A stretch of 64,000 bases of DNA, taken from NCBI GenBank assembly GCA_016287765.1, contig JAEEWS010000012.1, positions 6,372 to 70,371 of the forward strand, read 5' to 3'. The notes under the pieces were generated by a model. It had not been told where the DNA came from and ran no database searches. It saw only the letters and a program-made list of their open reading frames with translations. The stretch comes from Lachnospiraceae bacterium (GTDB lineage Bacteria > Bacillota_A > Clostridia > Lachnospirales > Lachnospiraceae). Made by a program: the position numbers and the translations under genes. Shown in pieces: positions 37,359-45,194 of this stretch. Each line of letters opens with the position of its first letter. Within the stretch, counting starts at the first letter, position 1.

Positions 37359-37558
37359 TTTAAAGGCTTTTGCATATGATTTTTTTGAGCCTTTTGACAT
37401 TTTTGTGACATTGTGACATTTTTGTATCAATTTTGGTACTGGCTCTGCCAAAACATTTAAAGCTTTGATCTGTTAATTTTATCAGCCCAAGTACAACAAA
37501 ACCAAAGCTGATAATAGTCCGTCAGCAGACATTAAGCCATATTTTATAAAAGCTTAAG

Positions 37559-37582
37559 AAAAAAGACCACCCTCAGGTGGTC
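37559..37582 (-). terminator. rho-independent terminator of the LacI-family gene
   Basis: On the minus strand GACCACC pairs with GGTGGTC around a TGAG loop that contains the stop codon. Six T follow directly. Confidence 0.85.
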
Positions 37583-38592
37583 TCTCTCTCTACTATCTTG
37601 GCGTCAAAAACCAAATGTCTGTGTTTTTTTCCTTCGATAACTTCAAAAAGCAGATGACTGGTTTCAACCGCCATTTGCTTTATCGGCTGTGCAACCGTGG
37701 TTATGGACGGCATATAAAAGGCTGTAAGATCTATACCATCAAACCCCATCACCGCAACATCTTCGGGTATCTTTCTTCCTGTTTCCAGAAACGCTCTGCA
37801 GGCCCCCACAGCCATTACATCGGCTATGGCAAAGACTGCATCGAAGTCAATACCCTCTTCTATGAGTTTTTTTGCTGATGAATACCCTGTATAATAAGAA
37901 TATTCTTCATTATCCTTGGGAAGATATCTGATAAGCTTTTCATCAACCGGGATACCGGCTTCTTTTAAAGCCTTCCTGTAGCCTGCGAGTCTCAGCATTC
38001 CAACGGAAGTATCATCTTCCGCCCCCGCAAAGATAGCTATCCTTTTATATCCTTTGCTTATAAGGAAAGAAGTCGCTATCTTTCCTTCTCTTTCATCATC
38101 TACCGCAACGGAGGAATAGTCCTCTTCGTTTACGCCTTTAAGCGCTGCACCTATGGTGGAAACAACATAGGGAACGTTCAGCATAGCAAGGTTTTTACCG
38201 GTTCTGGTAACTATACCGCCGAGAAAGACTATGCCGCAAAGCTTCTTTTCTTTAGCCAGTTCGAGAGCCACATCCGCTTCGTCTTCCGATGGATCCACAT
38301 GCTGAAGCACCATAGTGTAGCCCCTGGAAATAATGTCCTCCTCCATGATCTTGATCATCACATTGAAGAAAGGGTTAGTCATTCCCTTTACAAGGACAGC
38401 TATAGCCTTGCCCTCGCTCCTTTTAAGATTTCTGGCACTGTTATTCGGCACATAGCCCAGTTCCCTGATCTTATCCAGAACAAGCTGTTTCGTTTCTTCA
38501 TTTATATTGGGATGGTCATTTATTGCTCTGGAAACGGTGCTCACACCTACTCCACAAGCCTTTGCCACATCCCTGATAGTTATTTGTTCCAT
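37573..38592 (-). CDS. LacI-family transcriptional regulator
   Basis: A 339-residue repressor. The N-terminal helix-turn-helix (ITIRDVAKACGVGVSTVSRAI) is followed by the hinge YVPNNSARNLK and a periplasmic-binding-like sugar domain (VAVMGFDGIDLTAFYMP). The ATG at 38592 follows AGGGG by 5 nt; a 14-codon in-frame extension runs across the operator and is unlikely to be translated. The gene is monocistronic. An operator typical of its family lies between its own -10 box and its start, so autoregulation is likely. The ligand is unknown. No sugar operon is adjacent; the closest glycan gene is the arabinanase at 43-45 kb. Confidence 0.92.
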   Translation of the reverse strand: MEQITIRDVAKACGVGVSTVSRAINDHPNINEETKQLVLDKIRELGYVPNNSARNLKRSEGKAIAVLVKGMTNPFFNVMIKIMEEDIISRGYTMVLQHVDPSEDEADVALELAKEKKLCGIVFLGGIVTRTGKNLAMLNVPYVVSTIGAALKGVNEEDYSSVAVDDEREGKIATSFLISKGYKRIAIFAGAEDDTSVGMLRLAGYRKALKEAGIPVDEKLIRYLPKDNEEYSYYTGYSSAKKLIEEGIDFDAVFAIADVMAVGACRAFLETGRKIPEDVAVMGFDGIDLTAFYMPSITTVAQPIKQMAVETSHLLFEVIEGKKHRHLVFDAKIVERETT

Positions 38593-38618
38593 ATAAACCC
38601 CTGTGACAAAATGAACTA

Positions 38619-38634
38619 TTGGAAACGTTACCAA
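38619..38634. promoter_or_regulatory. LacI-family operator (autoregulatory)
   Basis: TTGGAAACGTTACCAA is a near-perfect palindrome centred on AACGTT with the central CG typical of LacI-family sites; only one symmetric pair differs. It lies immediately downstream of the -10 box of the regulator's own promoter, covering the expected transcription start. Confidence 0.75.
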
Positions 38635-38636
38635 TA

Positions 38637-38667
38637 ATTATATTATCACAATTTTCTCTCATTGCAA
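38637..38667 (-). promoter_or_regulatory. promoter of the LacI-family gene
   Basis: On the minus strand TTGCAA (38667-38662) is followed by TAATAT after 16 nt (38645-38640) or by TATAAT after 19 nt (38642-38637). The 16-nt arrangement is the more likely. The operator at 38619-38634 abuts the -10 region. Confidence 0.6.
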
Positions 38668-38677
38668 CCCAAATTTT

Positions 38678-39436
38678 TTATTTATTTCTCTTCACCTCAT
38701 ACATCATGAGTGCCGCAGCAACAGAAGCATTAAGGCTTTCCACCTTTCCCGACATGGGAATTATCACTTTTTCCTTAGCAATAGCGGTTATCTCATCACT
38801 TAACCCGTTGCCCTCGTTTCCTATCAGAATAGCGGTTTTCCCCTTATAATCCGCTTCATAATAGGGTTTTGATGCCGAGAGGTGGGTGGCCAGTGTATTA
38901 AAACCATCTGCGTTAAGTTCTTTTACAAAGAGTGTAAGATCATCGATATAATATACAGGCATTCTGAACAAGGCTCCCATGGTAGATCTTACCACCTTGG
39001 GATTATACGGATCCACACAATTCCGACTTAGGACTATTCCGTCTATACCCGCCGCCTCGGCAGTCCTTATTATGGTACCAAGATTCCCGGGATCCTGAAG
39101 GTTTTCCAAAAGTACCAGACTTTTCGCTTCTTTTAAATTTTCTATAGCCATTGCCCCGGGTATCCTTACCAGAGCCAGAACCCCCTGAGGAGTGACCGTT
39201 TCCGAGATCTTATTGAACACCTCATTTGAAACCGTTTCATAGGGACAGCTCACTTCGCCGCATTCCTTAAAGTAATTTTCAGAAATAAAAGCTTTTTCAA
39301 CGATGCCCATTTCCAGGGCCTCGTTGAACATCTTTCTGCCCTCGGTCACAAACAGTCCCTGTTCCTGCCGCTCTTTCGACTTCTTCATAAGAACCGAAAG
39401 ATTTTTTAATTGTCCGTTATTCTCCGATGTTATCAT
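38678..39436 (-). CDS. TrmH/SpoU-family RNA 2'-O-methyltransferase
   Basis: A 252-residue SPOUT methyltransferase using S-adenosylmethionine. The knotted fold motifs are visible: ENLQDPGNLGTIIRTAEAAG (motif 1), ILIGNEGNGLS (motif 2) and IPMSGKVESLNASVAAA (motif 3). The N-terminal substrate-binding domain is present, so the substrate is probably 23S rRNA or tRNA. The ATG at 39436 lies 4 nt after the prfA stop; longer frames overlap prfA. It is the last gene of the rpmE/DUF1385/prmC/prfA run. Confidence 0.9.
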   Translation of the reverse strand: MITSENNGQLKNLSVLMKKSKERQEQGLFVTEGRKMFNEALEMGIVEKAFISENYFKECGEVSCPYETVSNEVFNKISETVTPQGVLALVRIPGAMAIENLKEAKSLVLLENLQDPGNLGTIIRTAEAAGIDGIVLSRNCVDPYNPKVVRSTMGALFRMPVYYIDDLTLFVKELNADGFNTLATHLSASKPYYEADYKGKTAILIGNEGNGLSDEITAIAKEKVIIPMSGKVESLNASVAAALMMYEVKRNK

Positions 39437-39440
39437 CTTT

Positions 39441-40517
39441 TCACTGTTCTGCTGCCATGTCCGCAAGCTTTGCGGCCTGATCTGCCGCCGTAAGAGCATC
39501 GATAAATTCCTGAATATCGCCGTTCATCACATCATCAAGGCTGTATGAGGTATAATGTATCCTGTGATCGGTGCAGCGTCCCTGAGGGAAATTGTAGGTT
39601 CTGACCTTTTCCGATCTGTCTCCCGTTCCCACCTGGCTCTTTCTTGCTGCCGCCTCGGCATCATGGGCTTTTTCAAGTTCCAATTCATAAAGCTTGGCTC
39701 TAAGCACTCTTAAAGCCTTGTCCCTGTTCTTTAACTGGGACTTTTCATCCTGACAGGAAATGACTATTCCTGTGGGATAATGGGTAAGACGTACGGCAGA
39801 GTCTGTGGTATTAACGCACTGACCACCGTTACCTGAGGATCTGAACACGTCGATCCTGTAATCCTTGGGATCGATCTTAACGTCCACTTCCTCGGCTTCG
39901 GGCATTATCGCCACTGTAGCTGTGGATGTATGGATCCTGCCGCCGCTCTCCGTTACAGGTACTCTCTGTACTCTGTGAACGCCGCTTTCATACTTGAGCT
40001 TTGAATACACTCTGTTTCCGCTCAACATAAAGACACATTCCTTGATACCGCCTATTTCGGATTCGTTTATGCTCACCAGTTCTGTCTTCCAGCGCTGGGT
40101 CTCTGCATATTTTGAATACATCCTGTAAAGCTCTGCGGCAAAAAGAGCAGCCTCTTCACCGCCTGCGCCTGCTCTGATCTCGACACATACGTTCTTATCA
40201 TCGTTGGGATCCTTGGGCAAAAGCAATATCTTAAGGTCCTGTTCCAGCTTTTCCACATTTTTCTTGGAAGCATCCAGTTCTTCCTTTGCAAGTTCTCTCA
40301 TCTCATCATCCGACTCATTGTCCAAAATCTCCAGAGAGTCCTGAATGTTCTGTTTTTCTTTCTTATAATTATTGTAGGTCTCCACAAGCTCCATAAGGTC
40401 ATTGGATTCCTTCATGAGCTTTTTAAAACGGGCCTGATCATTAACAACCTGAGGCTCAGAGAGTTCGTTTTGTATTTCCTCGTATCTCTTTATCAGGTCT
40501 TCCAATTTATCAAACAT
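39441..40517 (-). CDS. prfA: peptide chain release factor 1
   Basis: A 358-residue RF1 that recognises UAA and UAG. The stop-codon reading motif PVT (187-189, P-x-T type) and the catalytic GGQ (231-233, in [17 protein letters not shown]) are intact. It is one nucleotide downstream of prmC, which encodes the enzyme that methylates the GGQ glutamine. The frame is complete and of normal length. Confidence 0.97.
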   Translation of the reverse strand: MFDKLEDLIKRYEEIQNELSEPQVVNDQARFKKLMKESNDLMELVETYNNYKKEKQNIQDSLEILDNESDDEMRELAKEELDASKKNVEKLEQDLKILLLPKDPNDDKNVCVEIRAGAGGEEAALFAAELYRMYSKYAETQRWKTELVSINESEIGGIKECVFMLSGNRVYSKLKYESGVHRVQRVPVTESGGRIHTSTATVAIMPEAEEVDVKIDPKDYRIDVFRSSGNGGQCVNTTDSAVRLTHYPTGIVISCQDEKSQLKNRDKALRVLRAKLYELELEKAHDAEAAARKSQVGTGDRSEKVRTYNFPQGRCTDHRIHYTSYSLDDVMNGDIQEFIDALTAADQAAKLADMAAEQ

Positions 40518-41375
40518 TTATTTATCCTTTCTTCCTATAACTATGCGGTCAAGACCTGCATAGTCCTTGATAACCCTGACTTCGGTAAAGCCCTGTTCCA
40601 GCATTAAGGCCGTCACTTCGCTTCCCTGGTCGTAACCGATCTCGTATGCCAGAATTCCATTGTCATTAAGGCTACAAGTGGCTTCTTTTGTAATCCTTCT
40701 GTAAAACCATAATCCATCCTCCGAACCGTCAAGCGCCGTTCTGGGTTCATAGTCCCGGACGCTTGCTGAAAGTGTATCTATAACCGCCGTTTTTATATAG
40801 GGCGGGTTTGAAACGATAATATCAAATTTTTCGTTCTCGTATTCTGTTCCTTTAAGCGCTTTAAAAAGATCTCCGGCGAAAAACACCGTCTTATCTTCCG
40901 CATGATTTCTGCAGGCATTTCTTTTGGCAAGTTCCACCGCGCCTTCGGAAATATCACAGCCTACACCTTTTTTAATACCGGCGGTTTTTGCCAGGGCTAT
41001 AAGAATACATCCGGTTCCCGTACACATGTCCAGAACGGATTTGCCTTCTGAGTACTTTGCTGTTTCTTCCACCAAAAGTTCGGTATCAAATCTGGGGATC
41101 AGAGTATCCTTACTCACTTCAAATTCAAAACCGTAGAATTCCTGAACGCCTGTAATATATTGAACCGGACAGCCTTCCACGCGTTTTTCTGTCTGAAGGC
41201 GGGCTTTTTCTATGATCGCAAAGTCGGTTATCTCTTCGTTTCCTACCATAAAAAAATGTGCCCGGTTGAATCCCGTTATACCTTCAAAAAGGCGCCAAGC
41301 ATCCGATTCAGCCTCCGGAACGTTTGTCGCCTTTAATCTCTCTGTAATTTCTTTTAATAGCTCTTTGTAGCTCAT
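40518..41375 (-). CDS. prmC: release factor glutamine N5-methyltransferase
   Basis: A 285-residue methyltransferase that modifies the GGQ glutamine of RF1 and RF2. The SAM site shows VLDMCTGTGCILIALA and the active-site NPPY lies in IVSNPPYIKT. The N-terminal RF-binding helical domain is present. The ATG at 41375 follows GGCGGAT; a further ATG at 41408 overlaps the DUF1385 stop by ATGA but has no ribosome binding site. The gene sits between DUF1385 and prfA, the usual Clostridia order. Confidence 0.94.
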   Translation of the reverse strand: MSYKELLKEITERLKATNVPEAESDAWRLFEGITGFNRAHFFMVGNEEITDFAIIEKARLQTEKRVEGCPVQYITGVQEFYGFEFEVSKDTLIPRFDTELLVEETAKYSEGKSVLDMCTGTGCILIALAKTAGIKKGVGCDISEGAVELAKRNACRNHAEDKTVFFAGDLFKALKGTEYENEKFDIIVSNPPYIKTAVIDTLSASVRDYEPRTALDGSEDGLWFYRRITKEATCSLNDNGILAYEIGYDQGSEVTALMLEQGFTEVRVIKDYAGLDRIVIGRKDK

Positions 41376-41404
41376 TTTTATCCGCCGTAAAAGAGTGCCT
41401 TCGG

Positions 41405-42937
41405 TCATTTTGCCGAAGCTGACATATCAATAACATCCTGAGCGTGTTGTACCGCTTCGGAGTCAAAATTGAACACGATATTGTCTCCATGGGTAACCGC
41501 AGGGTCATCACTCATCTCAGTAACGGTTTTTGCACCGCTGTACTCGAACATGACATCAAGTGCGTTAAGAAGCTCATCCGCTTCTTTCTCCGCCTGCTCG
41601 GACCTTTTTATGTATTCGGAACCTGCTTCCATGGTTCCTTTTTTATTTTTACCGAAATGTTTTTTTGTATCTTCATAATTCTCCGGAAGTTTAATATCAA
41701 AAAGATCTGATATATCCACTTCCAAAGGTCTGAATGCCTCTTCGGAGATCGGCGCGATCACTCTGTCATCAACAATCTGAGCTGAACTTACGCTGTTAAC
41801 CTGCTCGGTTATATCCTCATCGTCCCTGATCTCATCATGCTGCTGATAGCTGTAATTACTTCGTTTGGAAGTGTTCTTACCGTTCTTCGGGTTCTTGTTG
41901 TTTTTCCTGTTTCCATCACGGTTTTGGTCAAAACTCTTTTTGTCCTGAGTATTGTAATCCGTGTTGTTTAATGAAGAACTCCTCACACTTTTTGTGGCAG
42001 CTCTTCTTTCATTTTTAAGTTCTTCGACAAAAGGCTCCCAGTCAAATACTGCTTCTACGGAAGCGATACCCACTTCTATCATGGAATCATCAGGTTCCTT
42101 TGTAGTAAGTGACTGCATTAAAAGGCCGGGCTTGGAAAGGAAATTCACAAGCCTGTTGTCCGTATTACCCGCAATCCTGGTAAACTCATAAGATATTCCC
42201 GCAATAACAGGGATCAAAAGGAGTCTTAACAACAGTTTAAGTGCTATATTTTCAACATCGATGAACATGAAGGCCAAAATACTTAAGATCATAACGTTCA
42301 GCATAAAGCTTGTGCCGCAACGCTTGTGTTCCTTGCTGGAACGTCTGACATTGTCCACCGTCAGGCTTCTGCCGTGTTCGATGCAATTGATGCATTTGTG
42401 TTCGGCTCCGTGATACATGAACATCCTTTTGATATCTTCTATGCTTGATATCGTAAGGATATAGATCACAAATATCGTTACTCTTAATACTCCTTCTATA
42501 AAGGATATTACAAGGCGTGAATACTCAAAGGTAAGATAAGGTGCAATAAAACTTGTGATGAGCATGGGAACCAGAACGAAAATGACAAGTGCCATGATAA
42601 CCGATAAAACTATGGTCATTATATCAAATATCTTACTTTTCTCACTCTCTTTGATGTTTAATCTCTTATTAAGATCACCATCTCCTTCTTCCTCATCATA
42701 AAAAGATGCGGAATACTGCAGAGTCCCCATACCCAATGTCAACGAATCTATAAAAGCCATAACTCCGCGGATGATGGGCAGTCTGAAAAAAACACTTCTC
42801 TTATTGCCATCAGCGCAGCTCTTAACATCTACTTCTATCTCACCGTTGGGCTTTCTGATCGCTATCGCGTACTTTCCGCGATTTTTCATCATAACTCCTT
42901 CGATAACGGCTTGTCCCCCGATTCCCGATGACTTCAT
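41405..42937 (-). CDS. DUF1385 (YqhQ-like) membrane protein with long polar tail
   Basis: A 510-residue protein. The first ~300 residues are the DUF1385 domain: IGGQAVIEGVMMKN at the start, about four membrane helices and the conserved FMYHGAEHKCINCIEHG. Function is not established. The C-terminal ~200 residues are an Asn/Lys-rich, then acidic, low-complexity tail that is absent from short homologues. The ATG at 42937 follows GGAGG by 4 nt. It lies between rpmE and prmC, and has its own promoter. Confidence 0.87.
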   Translation of the reverse strand: MKSSGIGGQAVIEGVMMKNRGKYAIAIRKPNGEIEVDVKSCADGNKRSVFFRLPIIRGVMAFIDSLTLGMGTLQYSASFYDEEEGDGDLNKRLNIKESEKSKIFDIMTIVLSVIMALVIFVLVPMLITSFIAPYLTFEYSRLVISFIEGVLRVTIFVIYILTISSIEDIKRMFMYHGAEHKCINCIEHGRSLTVDNVRRSSKEHKRCGTSFMLNVMILSILAFMFIDVENIALKLLLRLLLIPVIAGISYEFTRIAGNTDNRLVNFLSKPGLLMQSLTTKEPDDSMIEVGIASVEAVFDWEPFVEELKNERRAATKSVRSSSLNNTDYNTQDKKSFDQNRDGNRKNNKNPKNGKNTSKRSNYSYQQHDEIRDDEDITEQVNSVSSAQIVDDRVIAPISEEAFRPLEVDISDLFDIKLPENYEDTKKHFGKNKKGTMEAGSEYIKRSEQAEKEADELLNALDVMFEYSGAKTVTEMSDDPAVTHGDNIVFNFDSEAVQHAQDVIDMSASAK

Positions 42938-42996
42938 ATAACCTCCGGATAACTGACTTAAAAATTTTGTCTGTAAAAAATACAATACCTCATATA

Positions 42997-43026
42997 AGTA
43001 TAACACATAAGTTATATTTTTTACAA
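42997..43026 (-). promoter_or_regulatory. promoter of the DUF1385-prmC-prfA unit
   Basis: On the minus strand TTGTAA (43026-43021) and TATACT (43002-42997) are 18 nt apart. It lies just after the rpmE terminator and about 60 nt before the DUF1385 ATG. Confidence 0.55.
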
Positions 43027-43039
43027 TCCAAATAACAAG

Positions 43040-43078
43040 AAAAACGGGATGAGATCATCGAAAAATAATCTCACCCCG
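43040..43078 (-). terminator. rho-independent terminator of rpmE
   Basis: On the minus strand CGGGGTGAGAT pairs with ATCTCATCCCG (one G-T wobble) around a 12-nt loop. Five T follow. It lies about 18 nt after the rpmE stop. Confidence 0.82.
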
Positions 43079-43096
43079 GTCTTTGTTTTCTTTAAC

Positions 43097-43297
43097 CTAT
43101 GCAAGGCCGTATTTACGATTGAACTTCTCAATAGCACCACGGGCAGCGGAAGCCTTCTGCTGACCTGTATAAAAAGGATGGCACTTGGAGCAGATTTCAA
43201 CGTGAATATCACCCTTTGTGGAACGTGTCTCAAATGTGTTACCGCAGTTGCATGTAACATGAGATACTACGTATTTAGGCTGGATATCCTCTTTCAT
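43097..43297 (-). CDS. rpmE: 50S ribosomal protein L31
   Basis: A 66-residue bL31 of the zinc-binding (C+) type: CNCG near residue 16 and CSKCHPFYTGQQK near residue 36 supply the Cys ligands. GAAAGGAG precedes the ATG. It has its own strong promoter, a leader hairpin and a terminator, so it is probably transcribed alone although it lies in the rho-prfA neighbourhood. Confidence 0.97.
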   Translation of the reverse strand: MKEDIQPKYVVSHVTCNCGNTFETRSTKGDIHVEICSKCHPFYTGQQKASAARGAIEKFNRKYGLA

Positions 43298-43319
43298 GAT
43301 TATTCTCCTTTCGACGCGG

Positions 43320-43341
43320 GTTCTGAGATTTGGCTCAGAAC
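43320..43341 (-). promoter_or_regulatory. hairpin in the rpmE leader
   Basis: GTTCTGAG and CTCAGAAC form a perfect 8-bp stem with a 6-nt loop, in the 5' untranslated region between the predicted start (near 43362) and the ribosome binding site. There is no U-tract. It could be an L31 autoregulatory leader, a class described in several bacterial groups; the match to those RNA families is not checked. Confidence 0.5.
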
Positions 43342-43368
43342 TTCTGTTTATAAACCAATAGCCAAGTG

Positions 43369-43397
43369 ATTATACACCCAGTTTTTTTATAATGCAA
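43369..43397 (-). promoter_or_regulatory. strong sigma-A promoter of rpmE
   Basis: On the minus strand TTGCAT (43397-43392) and a perfect TATAAT (43374-43369) are separated by 17 nt. Confidence 0.78.
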
Positions 43398-43436
43398 GAA
43401 AAATATTTTATTTTTTTGATCACTCTTGATCCGGGG

Positions 43437-45185
43437 TCACTGTTCATCTCCGGATGACCGTACTCCCCATAGGGTCCTATTATCATCACCTATGACCGTA
43501 AAGGTCATGACCAACGCACTCTTTGAAGCCTCATCATGTTGTCTGAAGAACACACCGCTGTACTCTGTACCGTCTATAACAAAAGTTGCAAGACAAGTCC
43601 CTTCCTTTTGGATCCATGTTCCGCTTGCTTCTCCGGAAACAGTACCGTCTTCGTTCAACCATATGACGGATGGTTTTTTGCAATCCGCCCCGTCGGAGTT
43701 CACGCCGTGATCTATAAACTCGTACTTTCCTATGATCTTTTCCCTGTCATATCCGGTTTCCGATATTACATCTCCGCGGTTTTCAAAAACTGCGGTCACA
43801 GGCCAGCCATTTTCATTCATAAACTGCTGATGGACTCTGGTCTGGAACATCTCTCCGCCGGTCTCAAACCTGGTATGATAGATCAGATATCTTTGGCCAT
43901 CGGAATCTATAAAAGCCGAACAATGTCCGGGAGAACGATAACCTGTTTTCATACAGGAGAAGGAATAGTTGCCCATTACCTTGATCCCTATGTTGTACAT
44001 ATTAACGCTTTTTGATCCAAATACCGCATTGTTTCCGCAAGCGTCCAGATAAGGTCCCGTGGGCTCTTTCGATCTGAACAGCCGCATGTTGTATCCGCTC
44101 TTTGAATCCAGGAAATTATAAGTGGTATAAAGATAATAATAATCTGTAGCCTCATCATAGACGATGAAAGGACCTTCACCGGATTTTGTATGGCCTCCGG
44201 CAATGCGCACTCCGAAATACTTATCTATAACCCTTCCGTCTCGGGTAACACTGTTGTCGCCGGGATATAGACCTTCTCCGGTTTTCGGATCCAGTTCCAG
44301 CATATAAATGCCTCCGGACCAGGAGCCGTAGGACATCCACATCCTGCCCTCCTTGTCAAAAAGGATGGCAGGGTCAATGGCGTTGGGTGCATAGTCGGTA
44401 TTATAACCCGTTCCCAGCCCCCAATCACTGTTCCATTCCCCGCTGATCTTTCCCTCAGCCATCAATTCGTCTATGTTGGTATTGGTCCAGATCTTATCCT
44501 TATCGCTGTTTTTGTCCTTGATGCTCTTTCTTGTAAATCCGGAATAGACGACAGTACCTTTGCAGGCATAGTCGCCGTCGATCCTGTCGGATACCGCAAA
44601 CCCTATGACCGAGCGGCAATAGGTGGAGGAGGTGCAGAAATAATCCATATAAGCTCCCGTACTGCCGTCCCCGTTAACGTAATAAGGATTGTAGATCACA
44701 TGGGGCGCCCATACAGCAAAGCCGTTACGACAGTCCGAATCATCTTCCCCCGCCCAGGAAAAGGGTTCCGAAAGATTTGCGGAAAGGTCTCCGTATAAGG
44801 TGTTGTCCTTAGTTCTGTACCCGTTTGTAAAATTGCTCCAATTTGCAAGATCATATGACCTTGCTCCCGCAATATGGGTACCAAAGATATAATATAATTT
44901 ATTTCCTTTTTCATCCTTATCAACGATGATAGAAGGATCGTGGACAGAAACCCTTTTGAGGTTCCCTTTTATATAGGGCAGCTCAGGCTCAGGGGTTTCG
45001 GTGGGTTCCGGTGTTACCGTAATACCCGGGGTAGGCGATGCTTTTGGCATCTCATTTACAACGGTCTTGTCTTTTTCCGTATCCAAAACAGTTTCATTCT
45101 CCTTACGGGAACATCCGCCTGTCATCAGTATCGCACATGCTGCTGTTAAGGCCAACATCCCGATTCTCTTTATCTTCATCTTCAT
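43437..45185 (-). CDS. GH43 family endo-1,5-alpha-L-arabinanase-type lipoprotein
   Basis: A 582-residue lipoprotein (MTGGC lipobox, Cys25) with a short Pro-Thr linker and a five-bladed propeller glycosidase domain. The catalytic base is Asp83 (VHDPSII), a second Asp lies in NAIDPAILFD, and the acid Glu lies in SGEGPFIVYD. The C-terminal ~110 residues form the beta-barrel seen in extracellular arabinanases. It would cut arabinan side chains of pectin at the cell surface. It starts 9 nt after rho, and no arabinose transporter or other pectin gene is adjacent. Confidence 0.88.
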   Translation of the reverse strand: MKMKIKRIGMLALTAACAILMTGGCSRKENETVLDTEKDKTVVNEMPKASPTPGITVTPEPTETPEPELPYIKGNLKRVSVHDPSIIVDKDEKGNKLYYIFGTHIAGARSYDLANWSNFTNGYRTKDNTLYGDLSANLSEPFSWAGEDDSDCRNGFAVWAPHVIYNPYYVNGDGSTGAYMDYFCTSSTYCRSVIGFAVSDRIDGDYACKGTVVYSGFTRKSIKDKNSDKDKIWTNTNIDELMAEGKISGEWNSDWGLGTGYNTDYAPNAIDPAILFDKEGRMWMSYGSWSGGIYMLELDPKTGEGLYPGDNSVTRDGRVIDKYFGVRIAGGHTKSGEGPFIVYDEATDYYYLYTTYNFLDSKSGYNMRLFRSKEPTGPYLDACGNNAVFGSKSVNMYNIGIKVMGNYSFSCMKTGYRSPGHCSAFIDSDGQRYLIYHTRFETGGEMFQTRVHQQFMNENGWPVTAVFENRGDVISETGYDREKIIGKYEFIDHGVNSDGADCKKPSVIWLNEDGTVSGEASGTWIQKEGTCLATFVIDGTEYSGVFFRQHDEASKSALVMTFTVIGDDNRTLWGVRSSGDEQ

Positions 45186-45194
45186 CTGTTCTAT

